A stretch of 58,410 nt of DNA from Alphaproteobacteria bacterium (GTDB lineage: Bacteria > Pseudomonadota > Alphaproteobacteria > Micropepsales > Micropepsaceae). Position numbers and translations under genes: made by a program. The stretch is taken from contig SHWE01000008.1 in assembly GCA_009693985.1 (NCBI GenBank), forward strand, positions 1 through 58,410, written 5' to 3'. Numbering within the stretch: position 1 is the first letter of the stretch; every line of letters begins with the position of its first letter. The notes beneath the pieces are model-generated. The model was not told the DNA's origin. It was given only the letters and a program-made list of their open reading frames with translations, and ran no database searches. Positions 44,718 through 53,288 of this stretch are shown one piece after another.

Positions 44718-45687
44718 GGCTCCCATCTCCTGCTGGCCCATCTCCTGCTGGGTAGTGACCGACGGGAAAGCCGGAATGGAAAGCCAATGCGTCGGGCTCG
44801 CCGAGGCGCTTGGGCTGACGCCCATCGTCAAACGCGTGAAGCTTCGCAGCCCCTGGCGGCAGCTCACGCCCTATTTCCGCCTCGGCGGATTGGCGCAATT
44901 CGCGAGCGGCAGCGATTCCTTGGCGCCGCCCTGGCCCGATCTTCTGATCGCCACCGGACGGCACAGCGTGGCGGCCTCGCTTTTGGTGAAGCGTCTCAGC
45001 GGTGGACGCACGCGCATTGTGCAATTACAGAATCCGGTCATTGCGCCCGCGCATTTCGATCTCGTCGTGGTGCCGCGTCACGATGAGCTACAGGGCGCCA
45101 ATGTCGTCGAGACGCGCGGTGCGCTCCATCGCGTGACGCCGGATCTGATCGAGGCAAGCGCGGCGCGGCTCGCGCCGAAAGTCGCCGATCTGAAGCGGCC
45201 CTATATTTCGGTGCTGCTTGGCGGCTCCAATGCCGTCTACCGCATGGGCGCCGCCGATATGTCGGCGCTGGCGGCGCAACTTGGGCAAGCGGCGCGCGAA
45301 AAATTCGCCAGCTTTCTCATCACGCCGTCACGCCGCACGGGCGAAGAAAATCTGCAAATCCTGAAAACCGCGCTGGCGGGCGTGCCCCATTTTCTTTGGG
45401 ACGGCGTGGGCGACAATCCCTATTTCGGGCTGTTGGGGTTGGCGGATTTCATCGTGGTGACCGCCGACTCCGTCAACATGGTGTCCGAGGCCGCCAGCAC
45501 CGGCAAACCCGTCTATGTCGCCAATCTTCCCGGTGGATCGGAGAAATTCGCGCGCTTCCATCGCGCATTGCGCGCCGACGGCGTGACGCGGCCCTTTGTC
45601 GGTGCGCTAGAGTCCTACGCCTACAAGCCGCTGGACGATGTGGCCATGGTTGCGGCTCGCGTACGGGCGCTGTTGCGCGTGGGCTAA
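44707..45687 (+). CDS. ELM1-family protein (mitochondrial fission ELM1-like, GT-B-like fold)
   Basis: About 326 residues. Family marks are WVVTDGKAGMESQC at the start, GRHSVAASLLVKRL, IVQLQNP, DLVVVPRHDE, ISVLLGGSN, FLITPSRRTGEENL and TADSVNMVSEAASTGKPVYV. The last resembles the donor-site motif of GT-B glycosyltransferases. This family is typical of Alphaproteobacteria and named from plant ELM1; its bacterial role is unclear. No ATG fits. The TTG at 44707 overlaps the previous gene; the GTG at 44755 is an alternative just before the first conserved residues. A 15-bp tandem duplication sits between the two candidate starts. Confidence 0.8.
   Translation: MASEAPISCWPISCWVVTDGKAGMESQCVGLAEALGLTPIVKRVKLRSPWRQLTPYFRLGGLAQFASGSDSLAPPWPDLLIATGRHSVAASLLVKRLSGGRTRIVQLQNPVIAPAHFDLVVVPRHDELQGANVVETRGALHRVTPDLIEASAARLAPKVADLKRPYISVLLGGSNAVYRMGAADMSALAAQLGQAAREKFASFLITPSRRTGEENLQILKTALAGVPHFLWDGVGDNPYFGLLGLADFIVVTADSVNMVSEAASTGKPVYVANLPGGSEKFARFHRALRADGVTRPFVGALESYAYKPLDDVAMVAARVRALLRVG
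44722..44751 (+). repeat. 15-bp perfect tandem duplication
   Basis: CCCATCTCCTGCTGG occurs twice back to back (44722-44736 and 44737-44751), 4 bp after the stop of the 632-residue gene and at the N-terminus of the ELM1-family frame. It encodes PISCW twice if translation starts at the upstream TTG. It looks like a recent replication slippage. Confidence 0.9.
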
Positions 45688-45729
45688 CCCCGTACTAAGC
45701 GTTTCCACGCAGCTCTTCATCGCCATCGC

Positions 45730-46488
45730 GTGACGCCTCTTTACATCTCTATTCTTGTCGGCATCGGGTTCCTGTCGGGGACATCCAACGCGCTCGTGGG
45801 CGGCGGCACGCTGTTCAGCTTCCCCGTGCTCGTCTGGTTGGGCATTCCCCCCGTGACTGCGGTCACCACCAATATGATGGCGCTTTGGCCCGGAACGGTG
45901 ACCTCGGCGATTGCCTGTTATCCGCAAACCAAGAATGTGCGTTCCACACTGCCCGTGCGAATCTTTGCCGTGTCCGCGGGCGGGGTAGCCGGCGCGATTC
46001 TGCTGCTGCTGTCGGGCGATGCGCTGTTCGCGAATCTGGTTCCCTGGCTGCTTGGCGGCGCAACGACCCTCTTCGCCTTCTACAAGCCTTTTGTCCGCTA
46101 TGTGCTGCGCGCCTCGCCCGATCATCGCAACGTCACGGCATTGCCGATCATGGAATTCTTCTGCGCCATCTATGGCGGCTATTTCGGCGCCGGTATCGGG
46201 ATTTTGATGCTGGCCGCGATGGCGCTTTCGGGCGAGCACGATATGCAAAGCGCCAATGCGCAGCGCAACTTCCTCGTTTGTTTCATTCAGGGTACCGCGG
46301 TCGCCCTGTTCGCCTTCTCGGGAACGGTCAATTGGCCGGTGGCGTTCATCGTGATGATCGGCTCCATCACCGGCGGCTATTTCGGCGCCCGTGTCATCCG
46401 CTTCATTCCCAACGAATGGCTGCGCTGGCTGATCACGGCGGCCGGCGCCATTTTCTCCGTGATTTATTTCGTAAGAGTCTACGGATAG
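45730..46488 (+). CDS. sulfite exporter TauE/SafE family permease
   Basis: 252 residues with about eight membrane spans. The N-terminal GIGFLSGTSNALVGGGTLFSFP (split around SGTSNALVGGG) is the TauE/SafE signature, and its repeat in the second half is EFFCAIYGGYFGAGIGILML. The start is a GTG at 45730. Members move anions such as sulfite, sulfonates or organic acids across the inner membrane. The CoA-transferase gene follows after 11 bp, so the carrier may serve an organic acid activated by it (inference). Confidence 0.85.
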   Translation: MTPLYISILVGIGFLSGTSNALVGGGTLFSFPVLVWLGIPPVTAVTTNMMALWPGTVTSAIACYPQTKNVRSTLPVRIFAVSAGGVAGAILLLLSGDALFANLVPWLLGGATTLFAFYKPFVRYVLRASPDHRNVTALPIMEFFCAIYGGYFGAGIGILMLAAMALSGEHDMQSANAQRNFLVCFIQGTAVALFAFSGTVNWPVAFIVMIGSITGGYFGARVIRFIPNEWLRWLITAAGAIFSVIYFVRVYG

Positions 46489-46499
46489 GCCGTCTCGCC

Positions 46500-47702
46500 A
46501 TGTATGAGCTTCTTGCCGGCACGCGGATCATCGACCTGACGACGACCTATCTCGGTCCCTATGCCACGCAATTGCTCGGCGACATGGGCGCCGACATCGT
46601 CAAGGTCGAGTCGCTAGAAGGCGATGTCGGGCGCTTCCCGCGGCCCAATCGCGCGCCCGACATGGGCGCCGGCTTCATGAACGCCAACCGCAACAAGCGT
46701 TCCATCGCCATCGACCTCAAAGCGCCGGATGGGCGCGCCATCGTGGAGAAGCTCGTCGCGAACGCCGATGCGCTCGTCCACAATATGCGGCCCAAGGCGG
46801 CCGAACGGCTCGGGCTTTCCTATGAGGCGCTGAAGGCGATCAATGCCGGGCTCGTCTATGTCTTTGCGCCGGGCTTCGGCCAGGATGGGCCGAATGCGGA
46901 CGAGCCCGCCTATGACGACATCATCCAGGCGATGTCGGGATTGGCCGCGCTGAACGCGGATACGAGCGGCAATCCGCGTTTCGTTCCTACCATCATCGCC
47001 GACAAGGCGGTCGGCCTGCATCTCGCCTTCGCGGTCGCTTCGGGATTGGTGCATCGGGCGAAGACAGGCGAGGGCGCTTTGATCGAAGTGCCGATGTTCG
47101 AAAGCATGATCTCGTTCCTGATGGTCGAGCATTTGTCGGGACGCAGCTTCGTGCCGCCCACGGGGCAGGCCGGTTACGAACGGATGCTGGCGAAGAACCG
47201 CCGCCCCTACGCCACGCGCGACGGCTATGTCGCGATCATGCCTCACACCTCGCAGCAATGGACGCGCTTCCTGGAATGTGTCGGGCGTGCCGATTTGCTC
47301 AAAGAGGATTGGGTGAAGGATCCGGTGCAGCGCAGCGCCAATGTGGATGCGCTCTATCAGATCATCATCGACGCAGCGCCGGCGAAGACAACCGCCGAAT
47401 GGCTGGCGCTGATGAGGGAGCGCGACATTCCCTGCGGTCCCGTCAACACACTGGAGGATTTGTTTTCCGAACCGCATTTGTCGGCCGTGGGCTTGTTCAA
47501 GAGCATCGCACATCCGACCGAAGGCGCGCTGACTCAGACCCGCACTCCCTTCCGCATCGGCGGCGCGATGCGCAAACCCGACCTTCCTGCCCCCAATGTC
47601 GGCGGCAGCAGCGAAGCGATTCTCATCGAGGCCGGGTTCTCGGCTGATGAGATCGGCGATTTGATCGCCCGCCGAATCGTCGGCAGTTCGACCGCCCTCT
47701 GA
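46500..47702 (+). CDS. family III CoA-transferase (CaiB/BaiF type)
   Basis: 400 residues. The N-terminus LAGTRIIDLTTTYLGPYATQLLGDMGADIVKVE (two parts) and NANRNKRSIAIDLK are the standard CaiB/BaiF start. The catalytic Asp is Asp139 of AYDDIIQAMSG. IPCGPVNTLEDLFSEPHL is the usual C-terminal segment. These enzymes move CoA between carboxylic acids through an aspartyl-CoA anhydride. The ATG lies 11 bp after the TauE/SafE stop. The acid substrate cannot be deduced. Confidence 0.93.
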   Translation: MYELLAGTRIIDLTTTYLGPYATQLLGDMGADIVKVESLEGDVGRFPRPNRAPDMGAGFMNANRNKRSIAIDLKAPDGRAIVEKLVANADALVHNMRPKAAERLGLSYEALKAINAGLVYVFAPGFGQDGPNADEPAYDDIIQAMSGLAALNADTSGNPRFVPTIIADKAVGLHLAFAVASGLVHRAKTGEGALIEVPMFESMISFLMVEHLSGRSFVPPTGQAGYERMLAKNRRPYATRDGYVAIMPHTSQQWTRFLECVGRADLLKEDWVKDPVQRSANVDALYQIIIDAAPAKTTAEWLALMRERDIPCGPVNTLEDLFSEPHLSAVGLFKSIAHPTEGALTQTRTPFRIGGAMRKPDLPAPNVGGSSEAILIEAGFSADEIGDLIARRIVGSSTAL

Positions 47703-47730
47703 TGGTGGGCGCTGCAACAAAATACAATTA

Positions 47731-47741
47731 TACACTGTGTA
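47731..47741. promoter_or_regulatory. 11-bp palindrome upstream of the beta-barrel gene
   Basis: TACACTGTGTA, a perfect inverted repeat around a central T, lies in an unusually AT-rich stretch of the 257-bp gap, 219 bp before the ATG. It may be an operator or part of a promoter. The rest of the gap shows no gene; a GTAGGGG site precedes the next ATG by 4-5 nt. Confidence 0.3.
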
Positions 47742-47959
47742 ATACGCTCTCGGCTTGGCGGCTGTGCGAATCAGTCGCAAGCGGGCGAGGGTGGTAATTC
47801 GGCCAGAAAAAGCTAGATTTTCGGGAACTCGTTCTAATTACAACCGTTCCGATGTATATTCATTAAGCACTATCCCCTTGTCGCGGAAGGTTCATTTCCT
47901 TAAGGCAGGGATTCTGGTAAACTCAGGCTGAGCTAAGTCTTTGTGAGAAGTAGGGGTCT

Positions 47960-49006
47960 ATGTCTCGTCGGGTTCTGACCGCAGCATGTTTGGTGCTGGT
48001 CGGCGCAGGTTTTGCGTCGGCGGCGTCCGCTGCGCCTGCATTGTCGAACACGCCGTCATTGCGGTTGGCGCCGGGCAAAGGCGTGCTGCTCGATCGCACC
48101 GGCCATGTCGTCAATCTGAACCTTGGCGGCGTCAACCTGCCGCCTCTGGCGCAAGACGGAAAATCGCTCGGCGCGAAGACGGTCAATATCTCCAACAGCG
48201 TGCAGCTTGCTTTCGCGCATGGGCGCAATTGGGACGTCAACGGCAATCTGTTCCCGGCGAATGCGTCGCTGACCTCCACCTATCTCTCCGGCAGCAACAA
48301 TTACGGCGGAGCGACATTCTCGTTCGGCAACGAAGTCACCTTCACCGCGGGTCACGCGACCCTTGGACTCGGCGCGCTTGCCGCTCAACAGCCAAGCGAT
48401 TTTGCGCGCGATCTCGCGGCGCGGCTTGGCGCCGACGTGCGCAGCATCGGGACCACGACGGCGAACCTCAATTGGAACTTCGCCGATTGGGGCGGAGTGG
48501 CGCTGACCGCTTCGCGTACCACCGGAAACGCAGGGCTTCTCGGCATCATCCCGAGCTCGCTGGGCGTGGCGGGAACGGCGGAGAGCCAGTCTCTCGGCAT
48601 CTCGGCGCGCGTCGGCTTCGGCGAAGGCTGGGTCACGACGGTTGCCTATAGCGAAGGCGTGACGCAGCTCGATCTCAACCGCGCTCTGAAGCTCAACAAT
48701 AATGAAGGGCTCCGCTCCCAGGCCTATGCCATCGGCTTCGCCAAGCAGGACGTGTTCGGCGACGACGCTTTGGGCATTGCGATATCGCGGCCCCTGCAAG
48801 TCTTCAGCGGTGCGGCTGCGCTCGATACCAATCAGGCGCTCGCCGCGACCATGGCCCATGAATCCGACGTGGCGCTCGGCTATGTGACGACCTTCCTTGA
48901 CGGCACGCTGGCGCTGCAAGCCAACGCCGCTTATCAGGTGAACGCCGCGGGCGTGAAGGGTCAGAACGCGGCGACCGGCGTCGTCCGCGCCCGGCTGAAT
49001 TTCTGA
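47960..49006 (+). CDS. predicted outer-membrane beta-barrel protein
   Basis: 348 residues with a signal peptide to about residue 24 (ASA-AP). From about residue 75 the protein is alternating amphipathic strands rich in Asn, Thr and Ser (VNISNSVQLAFAHGRNW, NYGGATFSFGNEVTFTAGHA, TANLNWNFADWGGVALTAS, DVALGYVTTFL). It ends in RARLNF, a terminal Phe as in barrel proteins recognised by the BAM complex. The N-terminal part resembles linkers of autotransporter-like proteins. Substrate or function unknown. It stands alone between AT-rich DNA and ettA. Confidence 0.7.
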   Translation: MSRRVLTAACLVLVGAGFASAASAAPALSNTPSLRLAPGKGVLLDRTGHVVNLNLGGVNLPPLAQDGKSLGAKTVNISNSVQLAFAHGRNWDVNGNLFPANASLTSTYLSGSNNYGGATFSFGNEVTFTAGHATLGLGALAAQQPSDFARDLAARLGADVRSIGTTTANLNWNFADWGGVALTASRTTGNAGLLGIIPSSLGVAGTAESQSLGISARVGFGEGWVTTVAYSEGVTQLDLNRALKLNNNEGLRSQAYAIGFAKQDVFGDDALGIAISRPLQVFSGAAALDTNQALAATMAHESDVALGYVTTFLDGTLALQANAAYQVNAAGVKGQNAATGVVRARLNF

Positions 49007-49110
49007 ACCGCCTCTAGTCTACCGTCTTCTTCGGCAGCATGACGTTGCCGTGCGCGATGTCCTTGCGCTACAACGCCGCTCCTTTTCTGAGCCGCCTTCG
49101 GAGTTCCCTC

Positions 49111-50769
49111 ATGGCCGGACCGCAATATGTTTTCGTGATGAAGGGTCTGTCCAAGACCTATCCGGGCGGCCGTCAGGTTCTCAAGGACATTTGGCTGAGC
49201 TTCTATCCCGGCGCCAAGATCGGCATCGTCGGCGTGAACGGCGCGGGCAAGTCCACGCTGATGCGCATCATGGCCGGCCACGACAAGGAGTTCACCGGCG
49301 AGGCCTGGCACGCGGACGGCATCCGCACCGGCTATCTGGCCCAGGAACCCGCGCTCAATCAGGATAAGAACGTGCGCGACAATGTCATGGAAGGCGTCGC
49401 CGCCAAGAAGGCGCTGATCGACCGCTTCAACGAAATCGCCAACAATTATTCCGACGAGACTGCCGATGAAATGGCGAAGCTGCAGGACGAGATCGATTCC
49501 CAGAATCTCTGGGATCTCGATTCCCAAGTCGATCAGGCGATGGACGCGCTGCGCTGCCCCGACGGCGATGCGGAAGTCGCCACGCTCTCCGGCGGCGAGA
49601 AGCGCCGCGTCGCGCTGACCAAATTGCTGCTGGATGCGCCAGACATCCTTCTGCTCGACGAACCGACCAACCATCTCGATGCGGAATCGGTCGCCTGGCT
49701 CGAACACACGTTGCGCGGATATAAGGGCTGCGTGATCCTGGTCACGCATGACCGCTATTTCCTCGACAATGTGACGGGCTGGATCCTGGAGCTCGACCGC
49801 GGCCGTGGCATCCCCCATGAAGGCAACTATTCCTCCTTCCTTGGGGTGCAGGAAAAACGCTTGAAGCAGGAAGGCTCCGAAGCCGACGCGCGCGAGCGCG
49901 AAATCGCCCGCGAGCGCGAATGGATTCAGCAATCCCCGCGCGCGCGCCAGGCGAAATCGAAAGCCCGTATCAACGCCTATGAGGAATTGCTGGCGAAATC
50001 GCAGGAGCAGCGTTCGGGTCCGGCGCAGATCGTCATTCCGGTCGCCGAGCGTCTTGGGAGTATCGTCGTGCAGGCCGAGGGGCTCGCCAAGGCTTATGGC
50101 GACCGGCTGCTGTTCGAGAATGTCGAATTCAACCTGCCGCCCGGCGGCATCGTCGGCGTCATCGGCCCCAACGGCGCCGGTAAGACGACTTTGTTCCGGA
50201 TGCTCACCGGCCAGGAGAAGCCGGACGCCGGGATGTTGCGTATCGGCGAAAGCGTGCAGATGGGCTATGTCGACCAATCGCGCGATGCGCTCGATCCCAA
50301 CAAAACCGTGTGGCAGGAAATTTCCGGCGGCCTCGATGTGCTGGAGCTCGGCAAACGCTCGATGCAATCCAGAGCCTATGTCGGCGCCTTCAATTTCAAA
50401 GGCGGCGATCAGCAGAAGAAGGTCGGCCAGCTCTCGGGCGGCGAGCGCAACCGCGTGCATCTCGCCAAGATGCTGAAGTCGGGCGCCAACCTATTGCTGC
50501 TCGACGAGCCGACCAACGATCTCGATGTCGAAACCTTGCGCGCGCTGGAGATGGCGCTTGAGGAGTTCGCCGGCTGCGCCATGATCATCAGCCATGACCG
50601 CTGGTTCCTCGACCGCATCGCGACGCACATGATGGCCTTCGAAGGCGATTCCCACGTCGAATGGTTCGAGGGCAATTATCAGGATTACGAGGCCGACAGG
50701 AAACGCCGGCTCGGCGTCGAGGCCGACCAGCCGCACCGGATTAAATACAAGAGATTTGCGCGCGCCTAG
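49111..50769 (+). CDS. ettA: energy-dependent translational throttle protein EttA (ABC-F ATPase)
   Basis: 552 residues, close to E. coli EttA (555). NBD1 has Walker A GVNGAGKST, signature LSGGEKRR and Walker B LLLDEPTNHLD. The linker contains the charged arm REREIARERE then WIQQSPRARQAKSKARI. NBD2 has GPNGAGKTT, LSGGERNR and LLLDEPTNDLD, and a basic tail follows. It binds the ribosomal E site and gates the first elongation step according to ATP/ADP level. Start MAGPQYVF is the family start. Convergent with vapC, 3 bp apart. Confidence 0.95.
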   Translation: MAGPQYVFVMKGLSKTYPGGRQVLKDIWLSFYPGAKIGIVGVNGAGKSTLMRIMAGHDKEFTGEAWHADGIRTGYLAQEPALNQDKNVRDNVMEGVAAKKALIDRFNEIANNYSDETADEMAKLQDEIDSQNLWDLDSQVDQAMDALRCPDGDAEVATLSGGEKRRVALTKLLLDAPDILLLDEPTNHLDAESVAWLEHTLRGYKGCVILVTHDRYFLDNVTGWILELDRGRGIPHEGNYSSFLGVQEKRLKQEGSEADAREREIAREREWIQQSPRARQAKSKARINAYEELLAKSQEQRSGPAQIVIPVAERLGSIVVQAEGLAKAYGDRLLFENVEFNLPPGGIVGVIGPNGAGKTTLFRMLTGQEKPDAGMLRIGESVQMGYVDQSRDALDPNKTVWQEISGGLDVLELGKRSMQSRAYVGAFNFKGGDQQKKVGQLSGGERNRVHLAKMLKSGANLLLLDEPTNDLDVETLRALEMALEEFAGCAMIISHDRWFLDRIATHMMAFEGDSHVEWFEGNYQDYEADRKRRLGVEADQPHRIKYKRFARA

Positions 50770-50772
50770 GGC

Positions 50773-51177
50773 TCAACGGTCTGGCGCGATCAATTTCACA
50801 TCGGGGAAGTAGCTATGGTAGCGCCGCAAATCGCGTGTGAGGATCGGCAGGCGCGCAATTTGTGCATGCGCGCCGATAAAGAAATCGGGAAGGACGCCCG
50901 AGCGGGAGCCGCCCGCCGCGCGATAAATTCCGAAAGCTTTTCCTGCCAGGAACAGCGCCTCTTTGGGAGTGCGTTGGAAATCTAAGCTGAGTGATTCAAG
51001 CACAAGGTCGAGTGCGGCTTGGTTTTCGCTACGGACCGATAGCTCGGAATAGACGATATCGTTGATATAAAGCGGCCCTTTGGCAGCGCACCTATCCATC
51101 GCTTCGACAGACCAATCGAGCCATTTGGGATCGCCGGTTAAAATGTCGAGCAGGACGTTGCTGTCAACCAGCGTCAA
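50773..51177 (-). CDS. vapC: VapC-type PIN-domain toxin
   Basis: 134 residues, a PIN ribonuclease. The acidic residues expected at the Mg site are Asp5 (LVDSNVLLD), Glu45 (YSELSV), Asp98 (LPDFFIGAHA) and Asp116 (LTRDLRRY). VapC enzymes cut tRNA or rRNA when not held by VapB. The start overlaps the antitoxin stop by 4 nt (ATGA), the usual layout of the pair. All four acidic residues are intact, so the toxin should be active. Confidence 0.9.
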   Translation of the reverse strand: MTLVDSNVLLDILTGDPKWLDWSVEAMDRCAAKGPLYINDIVYSELSVRSENQAALDLVLESLSLDFQRTPKEALFLAGKAFGIYRAAGGSRSGVLPDFFIGAHAQIARLPILTRDLRRYHSYFPDVKLIAPDR

Positions 51178-51434
51178 CGCTTGCCTCTTGGCCGGGGTTT
51201 CTCGCCGCGGCTCATTTCCATGATCTCGTCCGTCGTTACGCCCCGGATGATCCGCCGCTTCGCGATGGCGTAAAGGCGGGCTTTGTACGGGCTTGCCGCG
51301 TTGGGCTTCTCAATGATGACGGCGCCGGACGCCGTCGCCCGAACTTCGACTCGGTCTCCGGGCTTGATGCCCACTGAATCCCGTACTTTCTTGGGCAATG
51401 TCACTTGGCCTTTGACCGTGACAGTCGTGGACAT
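51174..51434 (-). CDS. vapB: AbrB-type antitoxin of the VapBC pair
   Basis: 86 residues. The N-terminal AbrB/MazE-like swapped-hairpin domain is TTVTVKGQVTLPKKVRDSVG, followed by IKPGDRVEVRATASGAVIIEK. A basic C-terminal tail (GEKPRPRGKR) should wrap the toxin. Start MSTTV is supported by GAGG 7 nt upstream. It represses its own promoter in known systems; a direct repeat just upstream is a candidate operator. Confidence 0.88.
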   Translation of the reverse strand: MSTTVTVKGQVTLPKKVRDSVGIKPGDRVEVRATASGAVIIEKPNAASPYKARLYAIAKRRIIRGVTTDEIMEMSRGEKPRPRGKR

Positions 51435-51445
51435 GGCATACCTCG

Positions 51446-51472
51446 GTAATACCAAGAAGAAAAGTAATACCA
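51446..51472 (-). promoter_or_regulatory. direct repeat upstream of vapB, candidate operator
   Basis: On the minus strand TGGTATTAC occurs twice, 18 bp apart start to start (51472-51464 and 51454-51446), ending 11 bp before the vapB ATG. The spacing of nearly two helical turns and the place, across the likely promoter, suit binding of the VapBC complex. Confidence 0.5.
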
Positions 51473-51534
51473 CCTGGGCGCATTGTCAAAATCCGCGCGT
51501 CACCGCCCACCCCGCTTCGATTCGATAGGAAAAA

Positions 51535-52233
51535 TTACCGCGCACTCGCTTGGGCCGCGCCCGAACGCAGCATGTCGGTCTGGCGTTTCAGATCGACGAT
51601 CAGATCGCCGATGCGCCCATTATGCTGTTGCAGGAAGCTGGTGAAATCGGAGCGCTGGCTTAACGCAAGCCAGATGCCCTCGATCTGCAAATCGGTCACG
51701 ATCATCCGGCCGCCGCCATCTTTGCGCACGCGGAACGAGGCCTTGTAGACCGGAGCGTTCGCATCGGCGGGATTGATGACATCGGCCGTCACGATGGTGT
51801 CGTCGGCCGCGCGGCTTTGCGAGCCGGTGACCTTCAGGGTCTGGCCCTTATACTTGCCCAGACGCGCTTCATAGACGGCGACCGCATATTCGGTGAACGC
51901 CTGTACGAAGGTTTCGATCTCTTCCTTCGGCGCGCGGTTGGCATATGGCCCGAGGGTGAATAGGGCGATGCGCCGCGTGTCCGTCACCGACAGCATGAAC
52001 TGCCGGAATTGGGCGCTGCGCTGTTCGTTTGAAAGCGTCGTGCTGTTGAGGACGGCGTAGCCGCGATCGATGTTCTGACGGACGAACCCTTCCGCGCCGG
52101 CGTCGGCCGCGTGCGCTGGTTCGGTGCCGAACGCGCCCGCTGCAAGCAGGAACCCTGCGCCGATCAAGAGCAGCGCCTTGCGCCGCGACGGCAGCAAGCC
52201 CTGTTCCAAACCGTTTGAAATCCGCCCCGTCAT
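51535..52233 (-). CDS. mlaC: MlaC/Ttg2D family phospholipid-binding protein
   Basis: 232 residues with an N-terminal SRRKALLLIGAGFLLAAGAF export signal. The mature part follows MlaC: FVRQNIDRGYAVLNSTTLS, QFRQFMLSVTDTRRIALFTLGPY, FVQAFTEYAVAVYEARLGKY and VTDLQIEGIWLALSQRSDF. MlaC ferries phospholipid between MlaA at the outer membrane and the MlaFEDB pump in the inner membrane. Start MTGRIS has GGAG 9 nt upstream; an ATG 4 codons earlier is possible. It lies 117 bp after mlaA on the same strand. mlaFED are not in the window. Confidence 0.88.
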   Translation of the reverse strand: MTGRISNGLEQGLLPSRRKALLLIGAGFLLAAGAFGTEPAHAADAGAEGFVRQNIDRGYAVLNSTTLSNEQRSAQFRQFMLSVTDTRRIALFTLGPYANRAPKEEIETFVQAFTEYAVAVYEARLGKYKGQTLKVTGSQSRAADDTIVTADVINPADANAPVYKASFRVRKDGGGRMIVTDLQIEGIWLALSQRSDFTSFLQQHNGRIGDLIVDLKRQTDMLRSGAAQASAR

Positions 52234-52350
52234 CGCTCTCTCCATTACCCAGGCAGGCCAGAATTATCGCCATGTGTGGCCGTGTCATGGCAACGCCTTG
52301 AACATAGCTTCGTTCCCGCGTTCTGTCTTCCGCCCCTTCGCGGTGGAAGG

Positions 52351-53079
52351 CTAGAAATCGGGCAGATCCTGCACCGCCGACGCGCCATTGTTGATCTCGT
52401 TGACGCGAGTCTGCCGGTACAGGCTGCGTACCGATGCATAATAATCCAGCGACGTCGCTTCGACTTCGTCGAGTGTCTCGATATTGCGTTCGCGGATATC
52501 GATGTAATCCACCCCGAAGCGCACATAGGGCAGGTAATTTTTATCGCCCCACTGCACGTAAGAGAGCGGATCGAAGAAAATGTCGGTGAGGCGCCCCAAA
52601 ATGTCGCGCGGATTGCCGGGACCGAGAAGCGGTATGAAAATATAGGGTCCTTCGCCGACGCCGTAGGCGCCGAGCGTCTGACCTAAATCCTCATCGTGGC
52701 GCTGAAGGCCATAGCGCGTCGCGATATCGAACAACCCGCCGACGCCGAACGTGGTGTTGATGCTCGCCCGCATGAAGGTAATTCTGGCGCGGTCGGCCTC
52801 GCCTTGCAGCATGTCGTTGGCGAAGATAACCGGCGAATTGAGATTGTTCAGGAAATTGCGAAACGAGTTTCGAACCGGCTGCGGCAGAGTGCGCCGATAG
52901 ACGATGGCTGTGGGGCGATAAACGCCCTTGTCCACGGCCAAAGTCACGTTGAACATCAGCCGGTTCCAGCCCTCCAACGGGTCGTTGAGGTCTTGTGGGC
53001 CGTCGGCCGGCATTGTCGCGCAGCCGGCAAGGGCAAAACCCGTCAGAATCGCCGCGATTATTGTTCTAGGGATACGCAT
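52351..53079 (-). CDS. mlaA: MlaA (VacJ) family outer-membrane lipoprotein
   Basis: 242 residues. The lipobox LAGC puts the lipidated Cys at residue 20. The family core is DPLEGWNRLMFNVTLAVDKGVYRP, RNSFRNFLNNLNSPVIFANDMLQG, FGVGGLFDIATRYGL and FIPLLGPGNPRDILG (around residues 36-165). MlaA removes misplaced phospholipid from the outer leaflet of the outer membrane. It is followed by mlaC, giving a two-gene Mla unit. It is divergent from the ArsR-type regulator over 209 bp. Confidence 0.93.
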   Translation of the reverse strand: MRIPRTIIAAILTGFALAGCATMPADGPQDLNDPLEGWNRLMFNVTLAVDKGVYRPTAIVYRRTLPQPVRNSFRNFLNNLNSPVIFANDMLQGEADRARITFMRASINTTFGVGGLFDIATRYGLQRHDEDLGQTLGAYGVGEGPYIFIPLLGPGNPRDILGRLTDIFFDPLSYVQWGDKNYLPYVRFGVDYIDIRERNIETLDEVEATSLDYYASVRSLYRQTRVNEINNGASAVQDLPDF

Positions 53080-53239
53080 GTCTCTAAATCTGTAGGTGCA
53101 GTGTGGGTTTTTCTAGGCTTAGGCACGGCCAAATAACGTCCAAATCACCAAACTAACCATAAATTAGCACACATAAATTGCCGGAAGATTGAGCCCGGTG
53201 GTCTTCCACACCCGAAGAAATCTGCCCGATTGCTTGTTG

Positions 53240-53259
53240 ATATAAAGATATGTTTATAT
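53240..53259. promoter_or_regulatory. 20-bp palindrome, candidate SahR/ArsR operator
   Basis: ATATAAAGATATGTTTATAT equals its own reverse complement at 18 of 20 positions: arms ATATAAA and TTTATAT, centre ATAT, with one mismatched pair. It ends 29 bp before the regulator ATG, where the regulator's promoter should be. AT-rich palindromes of this style are known for ArsR-family SahR regulators of methionine-cycle genes. Autoregulation is inferred from position. Confidence 0.6.
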
Positions 53260-53288
53260 TATGGCAGAGAATTCTGGCAGATAGGGCC

